DNA of 64,000 bases from contig NC_090291.1 of assembly GCF_037392515.1 (NCBI RefSeq), positions 36,417,001-36,481,000 on the forward strand, given 5' to 3'. Under the pieces are notes generated by a model. That model ran no database searches and was not told where the DNA came from. It worked only from the letters and a program-made list of their open reading frames with translations. Within the stretch, counting starts at the first letter, position 1. Each line of letters opens with the position of its first letter. Positions 32,441-46,000 of this stretch are shown here, piece by piece. The stretch is from Haliotis asinina (lineage: Eukaryota; Mollusca; Gastropoda; Lepetellida; Haliotidae). Made by a program: the position numbers and the translations under genes.

Positions 32441-33726
32441 GGCCTCACTGTCCCTAATAACACTGAAGGGCGTGACGCAGGTCTAAGTCGTTATCACTCT
32501 GGAGACTTCAAAAATATACATATAAAACCCACCATCATGGGTTTACAACCCTCTCGCCTACTCGGTCACCCGTGCCAAGATTTGACCGAAGCGTGGAAGA
32601 CATGTGGTTCGACTCCCGTCGTGGAACAAAAGACTTTTAAAGACAATACTTGTTGCTGCCCTGCCTGGGAGGGTATTAATGGGAAATGTCAGCTCTGATT
32701 CAATACAACTGGTACATGATATATACCCGGAGTAGGAAGTCAGTTTGGAGGGTCGCTGCCTGGAGGTGGCGCCACTGTACCACCAGGCATGACTAGCATC
32801 ATGGCGGGACGACTGAGTAGGTTCAATAAAGATTTTATTCTGTCCACGCTAAATACCACCCCGACATCATTACTGGCAAATAAGGATAAGTTGGAGAGGC
32901 GTAGAGAGCACGTTCAAGAGAAGTAGTTGGTGCACGGCAATGAGCAAACCCATTTGGTTTGTGAAAGGGAGAGCAGATGTGGGCTAGTGCACGTGTAGTG
33001 AATGACGATGAAATTGAGATATCGCGCGTAGCTGCTGAGACAGGCCACACGCTTCACCCATCGCACTACATTTGATCGCGGACAACCAGAGCCCCGTGCA
33101 TTTAAACATAAGTTCTAGGTCTCACGAAACAAGCAAAAGTTGAAATTGTGAGACAGTAGAACATAATTCGCTAACGACAGACAGGTGTAACTTGTGTCAG
33201 TGAGTTCAGTTTTACGCCACTTTTGGCAATATTTCAGCATTAAGGCGAGTACAACTAAACCCATTCACTCACCCACCCACTCCCTCACTCTCGCCCTCAC
33301 TCACTCACCGCTGTCACCGGACATCACAGTATAATGCACACCGTTTCTGTTAGTTGTTAATGTCAGGTTTAGCTGTATAAATATACACATGTCGTGCAAT
33401 ATGTCTCAGTCTATGACGTCGGTACCAGCGTCAGTGTATAAACAAAAGTGATTAGCTTGTTTTACTTATGTCGAACTAAGTACCGCAACACGGGAATATG
33501 AATCGCAATATATTGCAATACAATAAATATGCCAATACACAGCCCTGCTGTGCACCCACCGGCTGTGAGCCTGTCCTATATATTCACATCATTGTAATCT
33601 GTGTGTCAGAAGCACGTCTCCGCTGAAGCCGGGCCCGGACTCAAAGTTTATACTAATTACATTTTCTGACCATTATTTCAGACCTTTTCAGCATAATGAA
33701 CACCTGCTAAAGAGGGACTGCGTTGT
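32441..33726. other. Upstream region of the SLC6 gene
   Basis: Holds a SINE tail fragment at about 33200-33310 (TTTTACGCCACTTTTGGCAA, then CACTCACC runs). There is a possible TATA-like TATAAATA at about 33375. A possible splice acceptor (TTATTTCAG) near 33680 could join an untranslated leader exon to the first coding exon. Confidence 0.4.
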
Positions 33727-34012
33727 ATGGTCGACAGGCTTGTAGCTGACGTGGCGATTTTGCGCTTATTTAAGGAAGATCGGAGTTTGAAACACACGGC
33801 CATGGACACCATGCAGTTAGAGCGACGGGACAAAGACGGAGATGCTGATGAACAGTCGTTGAAGATGTTGGAAGAGTCACGGACAGTCCCTGGAATATCG
33901 AAGCGACCGAAATGGAGTCACAAGACGGATTATATATTGTCCATGGTAGGGTACTGTGTGTCCTTGGTCAACTTGTGGAGATTTCCCTACCTTTGCAACA
34001 GAAACGGAGGAG
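33727..34012 (+). CDS. SLC6 exon 1 (N-terminus and TM1)
   Basis: The frame is open from ATG 33727, but ATG 33802 has the better context (GGCCATGG against TTGTATGG), so I prefer 33802. The N-terminus is acidic and hydrophilic, as for a cytosolic tail. TM1 carries [19 protein letters not shown]. The donor GGAG|GTAAGC leaves phase 1. Confidence 0.9.
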
Positions 34013-37000
34013 GTAAGCGTTCCATTTATTGTCATAAATGGTGATTGTTTAATCCTAATTACTGTGTTTGGCGTGTTTGTGCCTAGTGGTCAGGTCACAA
34101 ATCCGTTGAAGTTAGTCACGGAGAGTTTTTGAATTGATGGCTGTGTTTGACAGCCTTGTTCCTGTTTCTGGAACTTCAGTCCTGCCTCACAAGGAAACAC
34201 ACGTGAAATACTCACTTAGGCAAGTGAGTTTGTTCCAAAATGTCTCTGTTCAACCATCAGTGAACGGGCACCCGATGGGATATGGCGGCTTTATTACTGT
34301 TGACCGACAATGCCTCTAAGTGAGGTTTGGTTAATCGGGGTAATATGATGATATAAATGTTCATCTTTGAGGTGGGTAATCGGTGCTATGTATGTGCATC
34401 ATCAGCCTAGTGACACGCCGAAGACCCGGGTTCGATTCATCACATGGTTACAATGTGTAAAACCCATCTCTTGTGAACCTGTGATATTGTAGGGGTATTG
34501 CTAAAAGCGACGTAAAACCATTGTCACTCTCTCATTTGCCGTTGGGGTGCAATTGACAGTGGGGTAACATAAAGAGACGTTTGTCTCGTCACATCGAACA
34601 AAAGGGTCCCATACATACAACTGGCGATGAGGTAACACGCAGAGACTGTGTCTCGCCACATCGAACAACGGGGTTCCATACATACAATTGAAGGTGGGGA
34701 ACATGCAGAGACTGTGTCTCACCACATCGAACAGCAGGGCTCCATGCATATAATTGATGGTGTGGAACATACACGGTGTCTCGTGAATGAACTGAACATC
34801 ACGGTTCGGTGGTACCACTAGATTGTTTGGCACGCACTTCACACAGCATCTCAAGAGCTTCGTCTCAAGAGCTTCGTAAAAACATAATCCCTTCGTAATC
34901 GCTAGATATTCCGCTTTCGTTCTACAACCTCTCAAATGCATTCTGAGAAATATGAAACAATTCCATATGACATGCGGGTGTCACTCTAGAAGTAAACAGG
35001 AAACAAAAACAACTGCCTCTAGCTACAAAAACAATGTAAACTTTCAATAAATAAATATCCACCAAACATTTCCATGAAAAGTCACTAAAATCACTAAAAT
35101 TCCCTGTCTCAAAAGTATGCTGAATATTACCATGCCATGACCATACAAAATAATTTGTTTTGTGCCCAAACTACCACTCTAGAAGAGACAAGTGTCAAAA
35201 ACATCAAAAGTATCAACTCTGGATGTAAATGGAAGATATTCGGTGTTACATTTTTATGTAAATTTAAGTGCCGAGAAGGCAACACACGACAATTAAAGAT
35301 GGTGGCCAAAATAGCTCATTTCAAAACCTTTACACAAGTGTTAGATGATTCATGTAGCCATTACTGCAACGTGTACTTTAGTTCCTGTGATATACAATAT
35401 TCAATACGTTGCGACTAATATTGCAGTTTCATATGAACAGGTTAATAAACAACCATTTAATTCAACCTTATAAGTAAAACTGATAATATTAATGAAAATG
35501 ATGATTTATACATTTTATGAAATGTACAGGCATCATATTTAAAGGAATTATCTTGTTCATTGAATCTGTTTGTGTCGTTTTTATAGACAAAACAATTATG
35601 AATAATGGTTGACTTTGGTACGTGCATGACCTTACCTGTCATGAAGTTTATAGCAGACTGTGGCAAAATAGAAACCAATCTTTATCTAATAAAATCTCTT
35701 CTTGCAGCTGCCTAATATCCCTGGCAAGGTTACTGTGATATTATTGATGATTAGAACATTGAACGATACCCGCCATCAAATGAATCTTCTCGAGTGTTAT
35801 TCATACGAAGCTTGCAAAACGGAGGCATTTCACAATGTTGTGTCATGTTACCGGACGAAATAATAATTTTACCCTTTTCTGAAATAACTTGTGAAACACT
35901 ATAACCATATGAGGCATTGTTCAACCACTTCACCATTCTGTTATTACAATGCATATCACATAACTGTACTCGACATTAAAACACTCAGTCAGCATTCATT
36001 TACTGTACAGCAGTACTTGACAATAATACTGAATGGGCTAGATGTAGTACCAAGGCGGCTTAATTCAATGTGTTTTGAAAAATTCGACCAAAAGCGTTCA
36101 GTACAGTCCTGATATCAATGGCTGCTCCGGATATGTTTCCATCATACAGAAAATATAACATCACTACATCAATAAACGCCAGAACATAAAACTAAGCACA
36201 TTATCAATCCGCCCAGCTTGCTGTGCGTCCAATTACATAACGCTGACGTGAAACGGCTCAACTCAGCTACAGGATACCTTCAGAGACTGAACAGATTACA
36301 GGAGCGTTATGAAAACGCTACTCGGCCTGAGTTGAGATACAGTAGTGGGAACACTGCAAAATGTCGGTTTCAAATTCAACGGTTTGGAAAATACAGTTGC
36401 ACAATTTTGGGGGTCCGTGAAAATACACGCGCATAAATTGTTATGAAAAAGTCACAGGTGATGAAAAAGTGGCAATATCTGAGACCAAATCTACAGATGA
36501 ATGCGCTCGTTTAGGATTTGGGTAACCAATTTTGCAGAACAAAGGACATCTTATATTGCTTACACCTTTCTATTAAAATGATGACATATCATATTGCTTG
36601 CACCTTTCTATTAAAGTCACTGACATCTTATATTGCTTACACCCTTCCATTAAAGTGATAACATCATTTATTGCTTACAGTTTTCTATTAAAGTGATGGC
36701 ATCTCATATTGCTTACACCTTTCTACTGAAGTGAAGACATGTCATATTGCTTACACCTTTCTATTAAAGTGAAGACATATCATATTACTTACACCTTTCT
36801 ATTAAAGTGATGACATCTCATATTGCTTACACCTTTCTGCTGAAGTGGTCACATGTTATTTTGGTTATATCTATTAAAGTGATGACATCTCATATTGCTT
36901 ACACCTTTCCATTAAAGTGATCACATGTTATTTTGGTTACATCTATTAAAGTGATAACATCATTTATTGCTTACAGTTTTCTACTGAAGTTGTGACGTTG

Positions 37001-40000
37001 TGTATTGTTCTAATTATCAATCTTACTACGCAAGTGATGACATGTGATATTATACTCTGTTCCCGTCTTCTCAAATAATGCCGTATTGTGATGCAATATA
37101 TATTTTACTTCCGAACTGATTGAATCTCACGCTGTTGTACCCATTCTACGTAATGCTGCCATTATTCCAAATATGCTATTCCTTATTATGGCTGTCAATG
37201 CATAATACATATACATGTACTTACGTGATTCGCCATGAATATAGAAGCGAATATTATCATTGAATATATGTCAAATATGCACATACGAATATTTCACTTT
37301 ATGGTTTACGTACAGTAAATGTCTGTGGTGTTTAACATCTGATTTACTTCAAACAAACCCTTGAAAATCAGGGTTAGTATTGATCTTCAGGTAACCCTAA
37401 CTTGTCGTTAGAGGCGACTAATGGGATCGGGTGGTTAGGCTCTCTGACTTGGTTGATACATGGCATCGTATCCTAAATGTGTAGATAGATACTCATGCTG
37501 TTGAGCACTGGATTGCCCAGACTGGATTATTTACACACCGCCACCACACAGCCGGAATGTTGCTAAATGCGACGTAAAACTAATCTCACTCACTAATTAA
37601 CTTGATTCCAAACGCATTTTCTGACTGTAACAACAGTTTACAACATTTAATATTACACTGCTGTTAGTCTTGCCGTATTGCAGTATTACAATTTATGTAA
37701 GTAGGGTTAATCCTATCACGTAACGGAAGTCGTCCATGACCTCTGTGCATGTTTGACGTCATCAGCAGAACAGGGTCGATTCAGCTGAAACCTGATGGCA
37801 AGTGTTGGTGTGTGTGGTACGCGTGAAACACTATTCTACACTGAACCACACAAAAAATGTCGCACTGATGGCGGTTTCTTAAAGAACAGACTTTAATGTG
37901 CCCAAATTAACAATCAAAACGGAGAACTTAGTTCAAACTTGACAATTATGGCTAACACATTTCCGGGATTTACATTTAGAGTTCACACAAACACAATCGC
38001 CATAAATAATACCATAAAGATAACCATATAACCATAATTGTGCCTCTACAGGCATCGAAGAAAGCATCGTCTGTACGTGGAAAGACTTAGCCGGTTGATG
38101 AAGGACATATAGGCAGTTGGGTCCATACTCTGTGAAATGCCTGATCGAGTCTTGCAGCAGTTGTCGACCTTGGGTGAAGGTCATTCAGCCTTCTCTGAAT
38201 CTCGCCCAAAGGTGTTCTACTGGGCTTAAATCAGGACCAGGCTATTTTGGAGTTTGGGTGTCTGGTGTCTTAGGAAGTCCAACGTTACTCTGGCAGTGAG
38301 GGCACGAGCGTTGTCTTGCTGGAAGATATGATTTCTATAACGTCCAAAATGTGGTACAACTTGCTTTTCTTTTAATTTGGTCAATTTAGTCGAGTCTCTT
38401 TCAGCAATGCACTCATTGAAAATCAGTTCCACCTCTTCAAAAAATATATTTCTGGTTTAAACCAAAACTTAAGCACAATATGGTAACATTAAATATTTTA
38501 TTGTAAAAAGCAGTCATTAAGCAACGGTATCTAATGGATAACAAAACGACACAGCTCGTGATCTATTATCACATGAATAATGAATATCGGCTTTCTTACG
38601 GAAAACGCACAATTAATGTCGACACCGAAAATTTCGAAGCTGAGTTGCCAACTGCACTCGGTTTTGGTGGTAATAAGGACAAGACTGTGATATGGTCTTT
38701 GGCAGCAGAGGTTTCTTCCTCGCAAACGTGGACACACTGTACTGTCACTGATGTGTCTGTTGTCAGTCCCAATGGTCTGGCGTCGCTGTAGGGACACTGT
38801 ACTGACACTGATGTATCTGTTGCCAGTCCCAATGGTCTGGCGTCGCTGTAGGGACACACTGTACTGGCACTGATGTGTCTGTTGTCAGTCCCAATGGTCT
38901 GGCGTCGCTGTAAGGAAGTGACCTGCAGATGGTGGCGCATAATCTGTCGGACATTGAAATGTTACTGAAGGTCGCCCACAGTGTGGGCGGACTTGGGTAC
39001 TGTTAGTGTCCTGATACCACTCCTGCAGTCAATAGATTGTCCTACGATGAACATCAAAAAGATTCACTACCCTTCATGCAGTTTGACCAACTTGCAATTG
39101 TTCCAAGACCCTAGTCACTCGAAATTCGTGCCATTGCAATTGTGTCATAACAAAGATGATTTCAGGCGAGTTTAGGACTCGCTTTCATTGGTAGGTTTGA
39201 CACGCTATGCATGTGCATTTCCATTTTCACGAATGCCATACGGAACCTTCTACCGCGTCTGCCGTCTTAGATGCGTTTGGTCGAGATGCTTTTTCATCAG
39301 AATACACATTGACGTTGGTCATAACTGCCATTTTGGATTGAAAACCATGTTAAGTCTGATTACTGTGCCCATTTTCTTGCTGGGTGATAAGAGACAATTT
39401 TGAACAAAGTCATCTGCCTTAGGTGAGACCACGTGTGTCACATGTTCCTCGTTGTGGGAAAGGACTCAAATTTAGAAACTCTAAGGAGTCAAACTTCGAA
39501 ACACGTCATCCATCCAAGGACTCTCCGAGCTCGACGTTGCTTAACTTCCACTGATTCGTGACGTGTAGCTGGAAGTTTGAATCAGCTTGTGGACACATTA
39601 CTAAAAATTCATTAAGTAAGAACAGAGTTAAAGCAGATACTGTTTTACTGATGGTATTTATTCCTAGGAGAGTCTGACCACCAAAATCTTCAGAAGCCGA
39701 ATATTGCTAGGCACCATTGGAATCAAGATTTTTAGAATTGATTAGACAAGGAATGTGAACTGAAGAGATGCAAAACTATTCATATTTCAGCTTAAGAAGC
39801 CGGCATAGTAAAAGCGACTTACTACAGACATGACACTGGTGGCCCGGTTTCACTTCTGTAAAAGCGATCTGGCAGAAGAGGGAGGGAGGTATTTTGGTTT
39901 GACCCCGTTTGTACAGAATTAATGATATTACCCGGTGTGGCAGCTGAATGTGGGAGGAAGGTGGCAGTGATGCAGGACTAAGATGTTCTCCTCTTTGCGG

Positions 40001-43000
40001 TATGCGAGCTGGCTAAAGCGCTAGGCTAGTGATCCAGCGATGTTGAGGTGTCGGGATCGAGCCCACCTGTGACCGGGTGTAAAAACCTTGGAGTCAGCTT
40101 GTTTGCAGACTCTTTCTGTGTTGTCACAACCCCCAGTGTGCAATACACAAACATATGCACTTGAAAGCACCCACGAATAACGGTTGGTACATGACGAGAT
40201 GTGGCCACATGAATACGTGCATACACCTAGTTGCAGGTACATCAACTTGCAGTACACTTGGACAAAGTATTGTGACTATGTGTCCCAGTCCACCCAGTTG
40301 CAAGTTGGGTGTCTCGTTAGGATGAGAGAGCCACATTAAACTCGGTTCGCCTAGTGGCAGCAAGACTTGTTTACTCCCTAGTGAGTCGAGATAAATAATA
40401 CGACGTGACGCTGAGACGGACAGCCAACGATCGAGGGAAACAAATACAAGTTGAAGCCTGTACATCTATCAATCGAAGCCTGTACATCAATTAATAGAAA
40501 CCTGTGTATCTTGTTACCCATTGTTGTCAGTCTACTGTTATGTGTATATATACTACAACCCTTTAGTTTTACCCTCACTTCACCTGAAGAAGAGACTAGA
40601 ATCTGTCTCGAAACGTTGTGACCTTGTATAATAAAGAAGTTGAACCATAAACCACTTTTAGTTTGATTCCTCCAACTTCTAAATACCTTTGAAACAACAA
40701 ATACAAGCAATAGTTGCATGGATATGTGCGCCATATAAATATCTATGGCATTTAGCTATTTTTCTTTAAACGAGATTTATACTCAGCCCGAAGTTTAGAT
40801 TCAGAATAAATTTTGGGAAGAGTATAAATCTCCTTTAAAGAAAATGTGGAGTTCGGAGCTAAATAAGGTCAACGCCACCAATACTTTTGTTGTGCTAGCC
40901 CTCTCCTATTCCTTTGGAGTAGTGGATTGGACCAAACAAAACATCCAGGGTCTTGACCGCCTGACCAGAAGGATCATGCCTGATAACAGAAGCACAGCAC
41001 CCTCTTTCCTCTCTTAATCGTTTATATATGCCAATCAATTCTGGAGGTCGGGGTTTGATTAATGTGGAGGTTCTTCATGTTAGATTTTTATTGTGTACTT
41101 TTGCACATACCTTTTTATCGGATGATCCTCAGGTGATGCATATCAAGACTCATGCTGAAAGCAAGGAATCCAACAGCTAGTTTAAGCGTGTCATTGTTTC
41201 TGGACACAATCTGAAATTTGAAGTTGGTTTTGTTGATGGCGATGTACTGCTGGACGGTACAGCGATTGGAGTAAACTAGGTGAAGTCCGTCATCAAGTCT
41301 GCCTAGAGTTGGTCCCTTGTGGAGAAGCTGTCTGAGAAACCATTGCATCGTGTGTACATGCAGTGTGTGGAACAGAACAGCAATCCAACCGACTCCTTTG
41401 CCTGGATGAAGTCGGCTGGTCTCAAATGTGAAACTGAGGGCTTCCTTTTTGGTGCTCAGGACCAGTCACTTCCCACTCGCAATCGCCAGAATGTGATTCT
41501 TAACCAAAATGTGAACATGAAATGTCGTCTTTACAATGAATTTACAGAGACTGTCCAACACCTTGTCAGTGGATGCCCTTCCTTGGCACAAACAGCATAT
41601 CTGAAAAGACATGATGGGATGGCTCGCTCCTTTTACTATCGTCTCCGCCATGCCTGTGGCTTTGACCCCGAGGTCCATCCATGGTACGACCCTGAACATG
41701 ATGCTTTTACACTTCTATGGAATAAGCCTGAGACGAATTCCGCCCAATAAATCTGATATTATTCTTTTTGATAAAGCCAATGAAATTATTCATGTCATTG
41801 AATTTTTGTCCCTTTTGACAGCAATATGATTGACAAGATTCAGGAAAAGCATGATAAATATGCCTTTGTCTCGCTTGCGTCCCAAGTACACTGTCGTCAG
41901 GCTCCCCATTGTTCTCGGTGCCCTTGGTTTGGTACCTCCTGATCTCTCGGCGCAGATCAGGAGAGTGCCCGGGTTCTCCACTGGAAGCACAGCCCTTCTG
42001 ACATTCTGGGTAATGCAGAAGGCTGCAGTGTTGGGGAGCCTCCATATTCTCCTGAAAGTTCTTGGTGGGATCGACTGGGCAGTGTTTCCTGGGAGAAGTC
42101 CCATTCGCTGTCTGGGCTGCGTGTAGGGGTGGGGGGGGGGGGCAGGAGCTGATGATGAGCTTTAGCAGCCTGACTGTGCCAGGATCACGCTAACCCTCTA
42201 TGCTGCATTTCAATCCTAATCTGTAAAACATAATAACAATAATGTGTGAAGCCCATCTCTGGTGTCACCGCCGTTATATTGGTGGATTATTGCTGAAGGT
42301 AGCTTAAGACTAAACTCACTCTTGGGCCGGTGGAGGAAGCATTGGCATGCCACGCCAAAGATCCGGGTTCGATTCCCCACATAGGCACAATGTGAGATGC
42401 TCATTTCCGGTGTCCCCCATAGTGCTGGACCAGTGCTAAAAGTGTATCCTGTACCCAGTACACTGATCAACATATATTTTACGATTACGTAATATGTATT
42501 GTACACAACAATGGCTCATATATTAAAGCTTTATCCCTGAAAATATATTTTTATATGACTATAATGTTTATACAACCAGCATCTAATTTGCATTTTTGGC
42601 ATTTCTGCAACATACTACACGAAGTACAGTCAGCTTAACATGACGTTATAATGGTTTAACACTCACCCAGATGTCGTGAAGCATTAAAATTTCGGTATTA
42701 AAAATGTAAACGAGCACAGTTATGAAGGTAGTTATAATTACTTATGTTTGGTTTACATGATTCTCATAAACGGATTTCGTATCAGGTGTGCGCTCATTAA
42801 AATATGAGATTGAAATGTACATAACTCATTGTCTACAGTGGCCGTATGGTCTCGCTGTTGATAGCATGCTAAAAGTTTGACAGACTTGAGGATTTACTCC
42901 CAACTGCCATGCGTCCCATTCATAGTACACTGAACTACAGATGTGGAAAAGAGGACGTGGGCGCTGCTTTAGTTGACGGTAAAAACTATGGCAGCTTATC

Positions 43001-46000
43001 CGTGCCACAGTCTCAAATTGTTTCACATCTTCGTAGACAATACTTTACCTCTACGTAGATATTACTCTCATCCACACAGAAGATACATCCATCTACGTAG
43101 ATGTTACTCTCATCTACGTAGATGTTACTTTCATCCACACAGAAGATACATCCATCTACGCAGATGTTACTCTCATCTACGTAGATGTTACTCTCATCTA
43201 CCCAGATGTTACTCTCATCTACGTAGATGTTACTCTCATCTACATAGATGTTACTCTCATCTACGTAGATGTTACTTTCATTCACACAGAAGATACATTC
43301 ATCTACGCAGATGTTACTCTCATCTACGTAGATGTTACTTTCATCCACACAGAAGATACATTCATCTACGCAGATGTTACTCTCATCTACGTAGATATTA
43401 CGCTCATCCACACAGAAGATACATCCATCTACGCAGATGTTACTCTCATCTACGTAGATGTTACTCTCATCTACCCAGATGTTACTCTCATCTACGTAGA
43501 TGTTACTCTCATCTACCCAGATGTTACTCTCATCTACGTAGATGTTACTCTCATCTACATAGATGTTACTCTCATCTACGTAGATGTTACTTTCATCCAC
43601 ACAGAAGATACATTCATCTACGCAGATGTTACTCTCATCTACGTAGATATTACTTTCATTCACACAGAAGATACATTCATCTACGCAGATGTTACTCTCA
43701 CCTACGTAAATATTACGCTCATCCACACAGAAGATACATCCATCTACGCAGATGTTACTCTCATCTACGTAGATGTTACTCTCATCTACCCAGATGTTAC
43801 TCTCATCTACGTAGATGTTACTCTCATCTACATAGATGTTACTCTCATCTACGTAGATGTTACTTTCATCCACACAGAAGATACATTCATCTACGCAGAT
43901 GTTACTCTCATCTACGTAGATATTACGCTCATCCACACAGAAGATACATTCATCTACGTAGATATTACTCTCATCTACATAGATGTTACTCTCATCTACG
44001 TAGATGTTACTTTCATCCACACAGAAGATACATTCATCTACGCAGATGTTACTCTCATCTACGTAGATATTACGCTCATCCACACAGAAGATACATTCAT
44101 CTACGCAGATGTTACTCTCATCTACGTAGATGTTACTCTCATCTACCCAGATGTTACTCTCATCTACGTAGATATTACGCTCATCCACACAGAAGATACA
44201 TTCATCTACGTAGATATTACTCTCATCTACATAGATGTTACTCTCATCTACGTAGATGTTACTTTCATCCACACAGAAGATACATTCATCTACGCAGATG
44301 TTACTCTCATCTACGTAGATATTACGCTCATCCACACAGAAGATACATTCATCTACGCAGATGTTACTCTCATCTACGTAGATATTACGCTCATCCACAC
44401 AGAAGATACATCCATCTACGCAGATGTTACTCTCATCTACGTAGATGTTACTCTCATCTACCCAGATGTTACTCTCATCTACGTAGATGTTACTCTCATC
44501 TACATAGATGTTACTCTCATCTACGTAGATGTTACTTTCATCCACACAGAAGATACATTCATCTACGCAGATGTTACTCTCATCTACGTAGATATTACGC
44601 TCATCCACACAGAAGATACATTCATCTACGTAGATATTACTTTCGTCAATGTAGAAAATGTTTTCGTCTACGTAGATGTGATTGTGATATTACGAATGTG
44701 TTACTTTCATCTCCGTAGATGTTACTTTCATCTACGAAGATGTTACTGTGATATACGAAGATGTTACTGTGATATATGAAGATGTTACTGTGATATACGA
44801 ATATATAACTGTCATCTACATATATGTTACTTTCATCTATATACATGTTACTGTCACGTACATTGATAAAACTCTTCCTTCACGTAGATGATACTTTCAT
44901 TTACGTAGACGACATTTAAATCAACATAGAGGGTACATTCATCTACGTAGGTGTTTTCATCCATGTAGAAGATATTTCACCTTCGTAGATGACACTCTAC
45001 CTCAACGAAAATGATACTTTCATTTACCTAGGTGATACTTATATCTACGTCTGCAACTGAAAGTATAGAAAAGTATAAGAAGTGTTCTATTCGTGAAAAC
45101 AACACGTCAGTCTGTTCTGGGTGCACATGAAAGTAAACATCAATCTGTACTAACGAAAAAAAGTAACTGTGCTTCATATATAATATCATAAACTATTCAT
45201 TCCAAGACATTTTTTTAAACATTATCGCAGACGATTATTACCAAACGCACTTTTGTCATTGTCTGAATGAAATGCACATGTTGCACATACGTTTCGTGTG
45301 ACGTTGCAAGTTTCGTGGTTTGCATGTTAAACTCAGCTGCGATTTTTTCACACGTGTTTTTCAGCCCACAAGACCACATATTGTTTATATAGACTTCTCA
45401 TTATTGCTTCTGTTTACACTGCAAAACATTATGCCTGTCTTTCTGAAAATGAACGTCTACATGCCGTCGGCATGCTGCAGACTGGAATGCCCCAGATTGA
45501 AGTTGCTAGACATGTTCATCGGAACACCGTATCGTCTCTTTGGAGACGTTCTCAGCACATTGGCAACACTCGTGACTTACGTCGATCCGGGCGTCCACGA
45601 TGATGTCGAATCGGCAAGACAATCATATCCGCCTTGTTCATTTAAGGAATTGGTCTCAATCTGCAATTTTGACATTCCTGGTTTGAGACCCATTAGTGGA
45701 AGGACCGTCTAAGAGAGCACAACATTCGACCCCAACGACATGCGCTACGTCCCGTTTTGCTTCCACGTCACCGTCAAGCACGTCTAGCATGGTGCAGAGG
45801 TTGGAGAGTAATGTTGTGGGGGAACATCTCACACCGTGGGCGAACGGAAGTCGTTATTGTCAGTGGCAATCTGTCTTTTACGTTACCGAAACGAAATTAT
45901 TGAACGTCACCTTGTGCCCTTCGTGCAAAACCATGGACCCCTTACCGTTCAGCATGGCAATGCCCGCCCAGACGTTGTACGTATCGTCAGACCATTTAAG

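Noticed and set aside
41830..42126. 98-codon frame as a separate gene
   Set aside because: It reads [15 protein letters not shown] and continues the LINE relic, so it is part of that fossil.
42973..44718. 581-codon plus-strand and 531-codon minus-strand open frames
   Set aside because: Both arise from a 21-bp tandem array whose unit is a multiple of three. They overlap on opposite strands, lack splice or start context, and lie within an intron.
45320..45712. 130-codon frame starting [10 protein letters not shown]
   Set aside because: Wrong frame of a Tc1 relic; the recognisable helix-turn-helix is in another frame.
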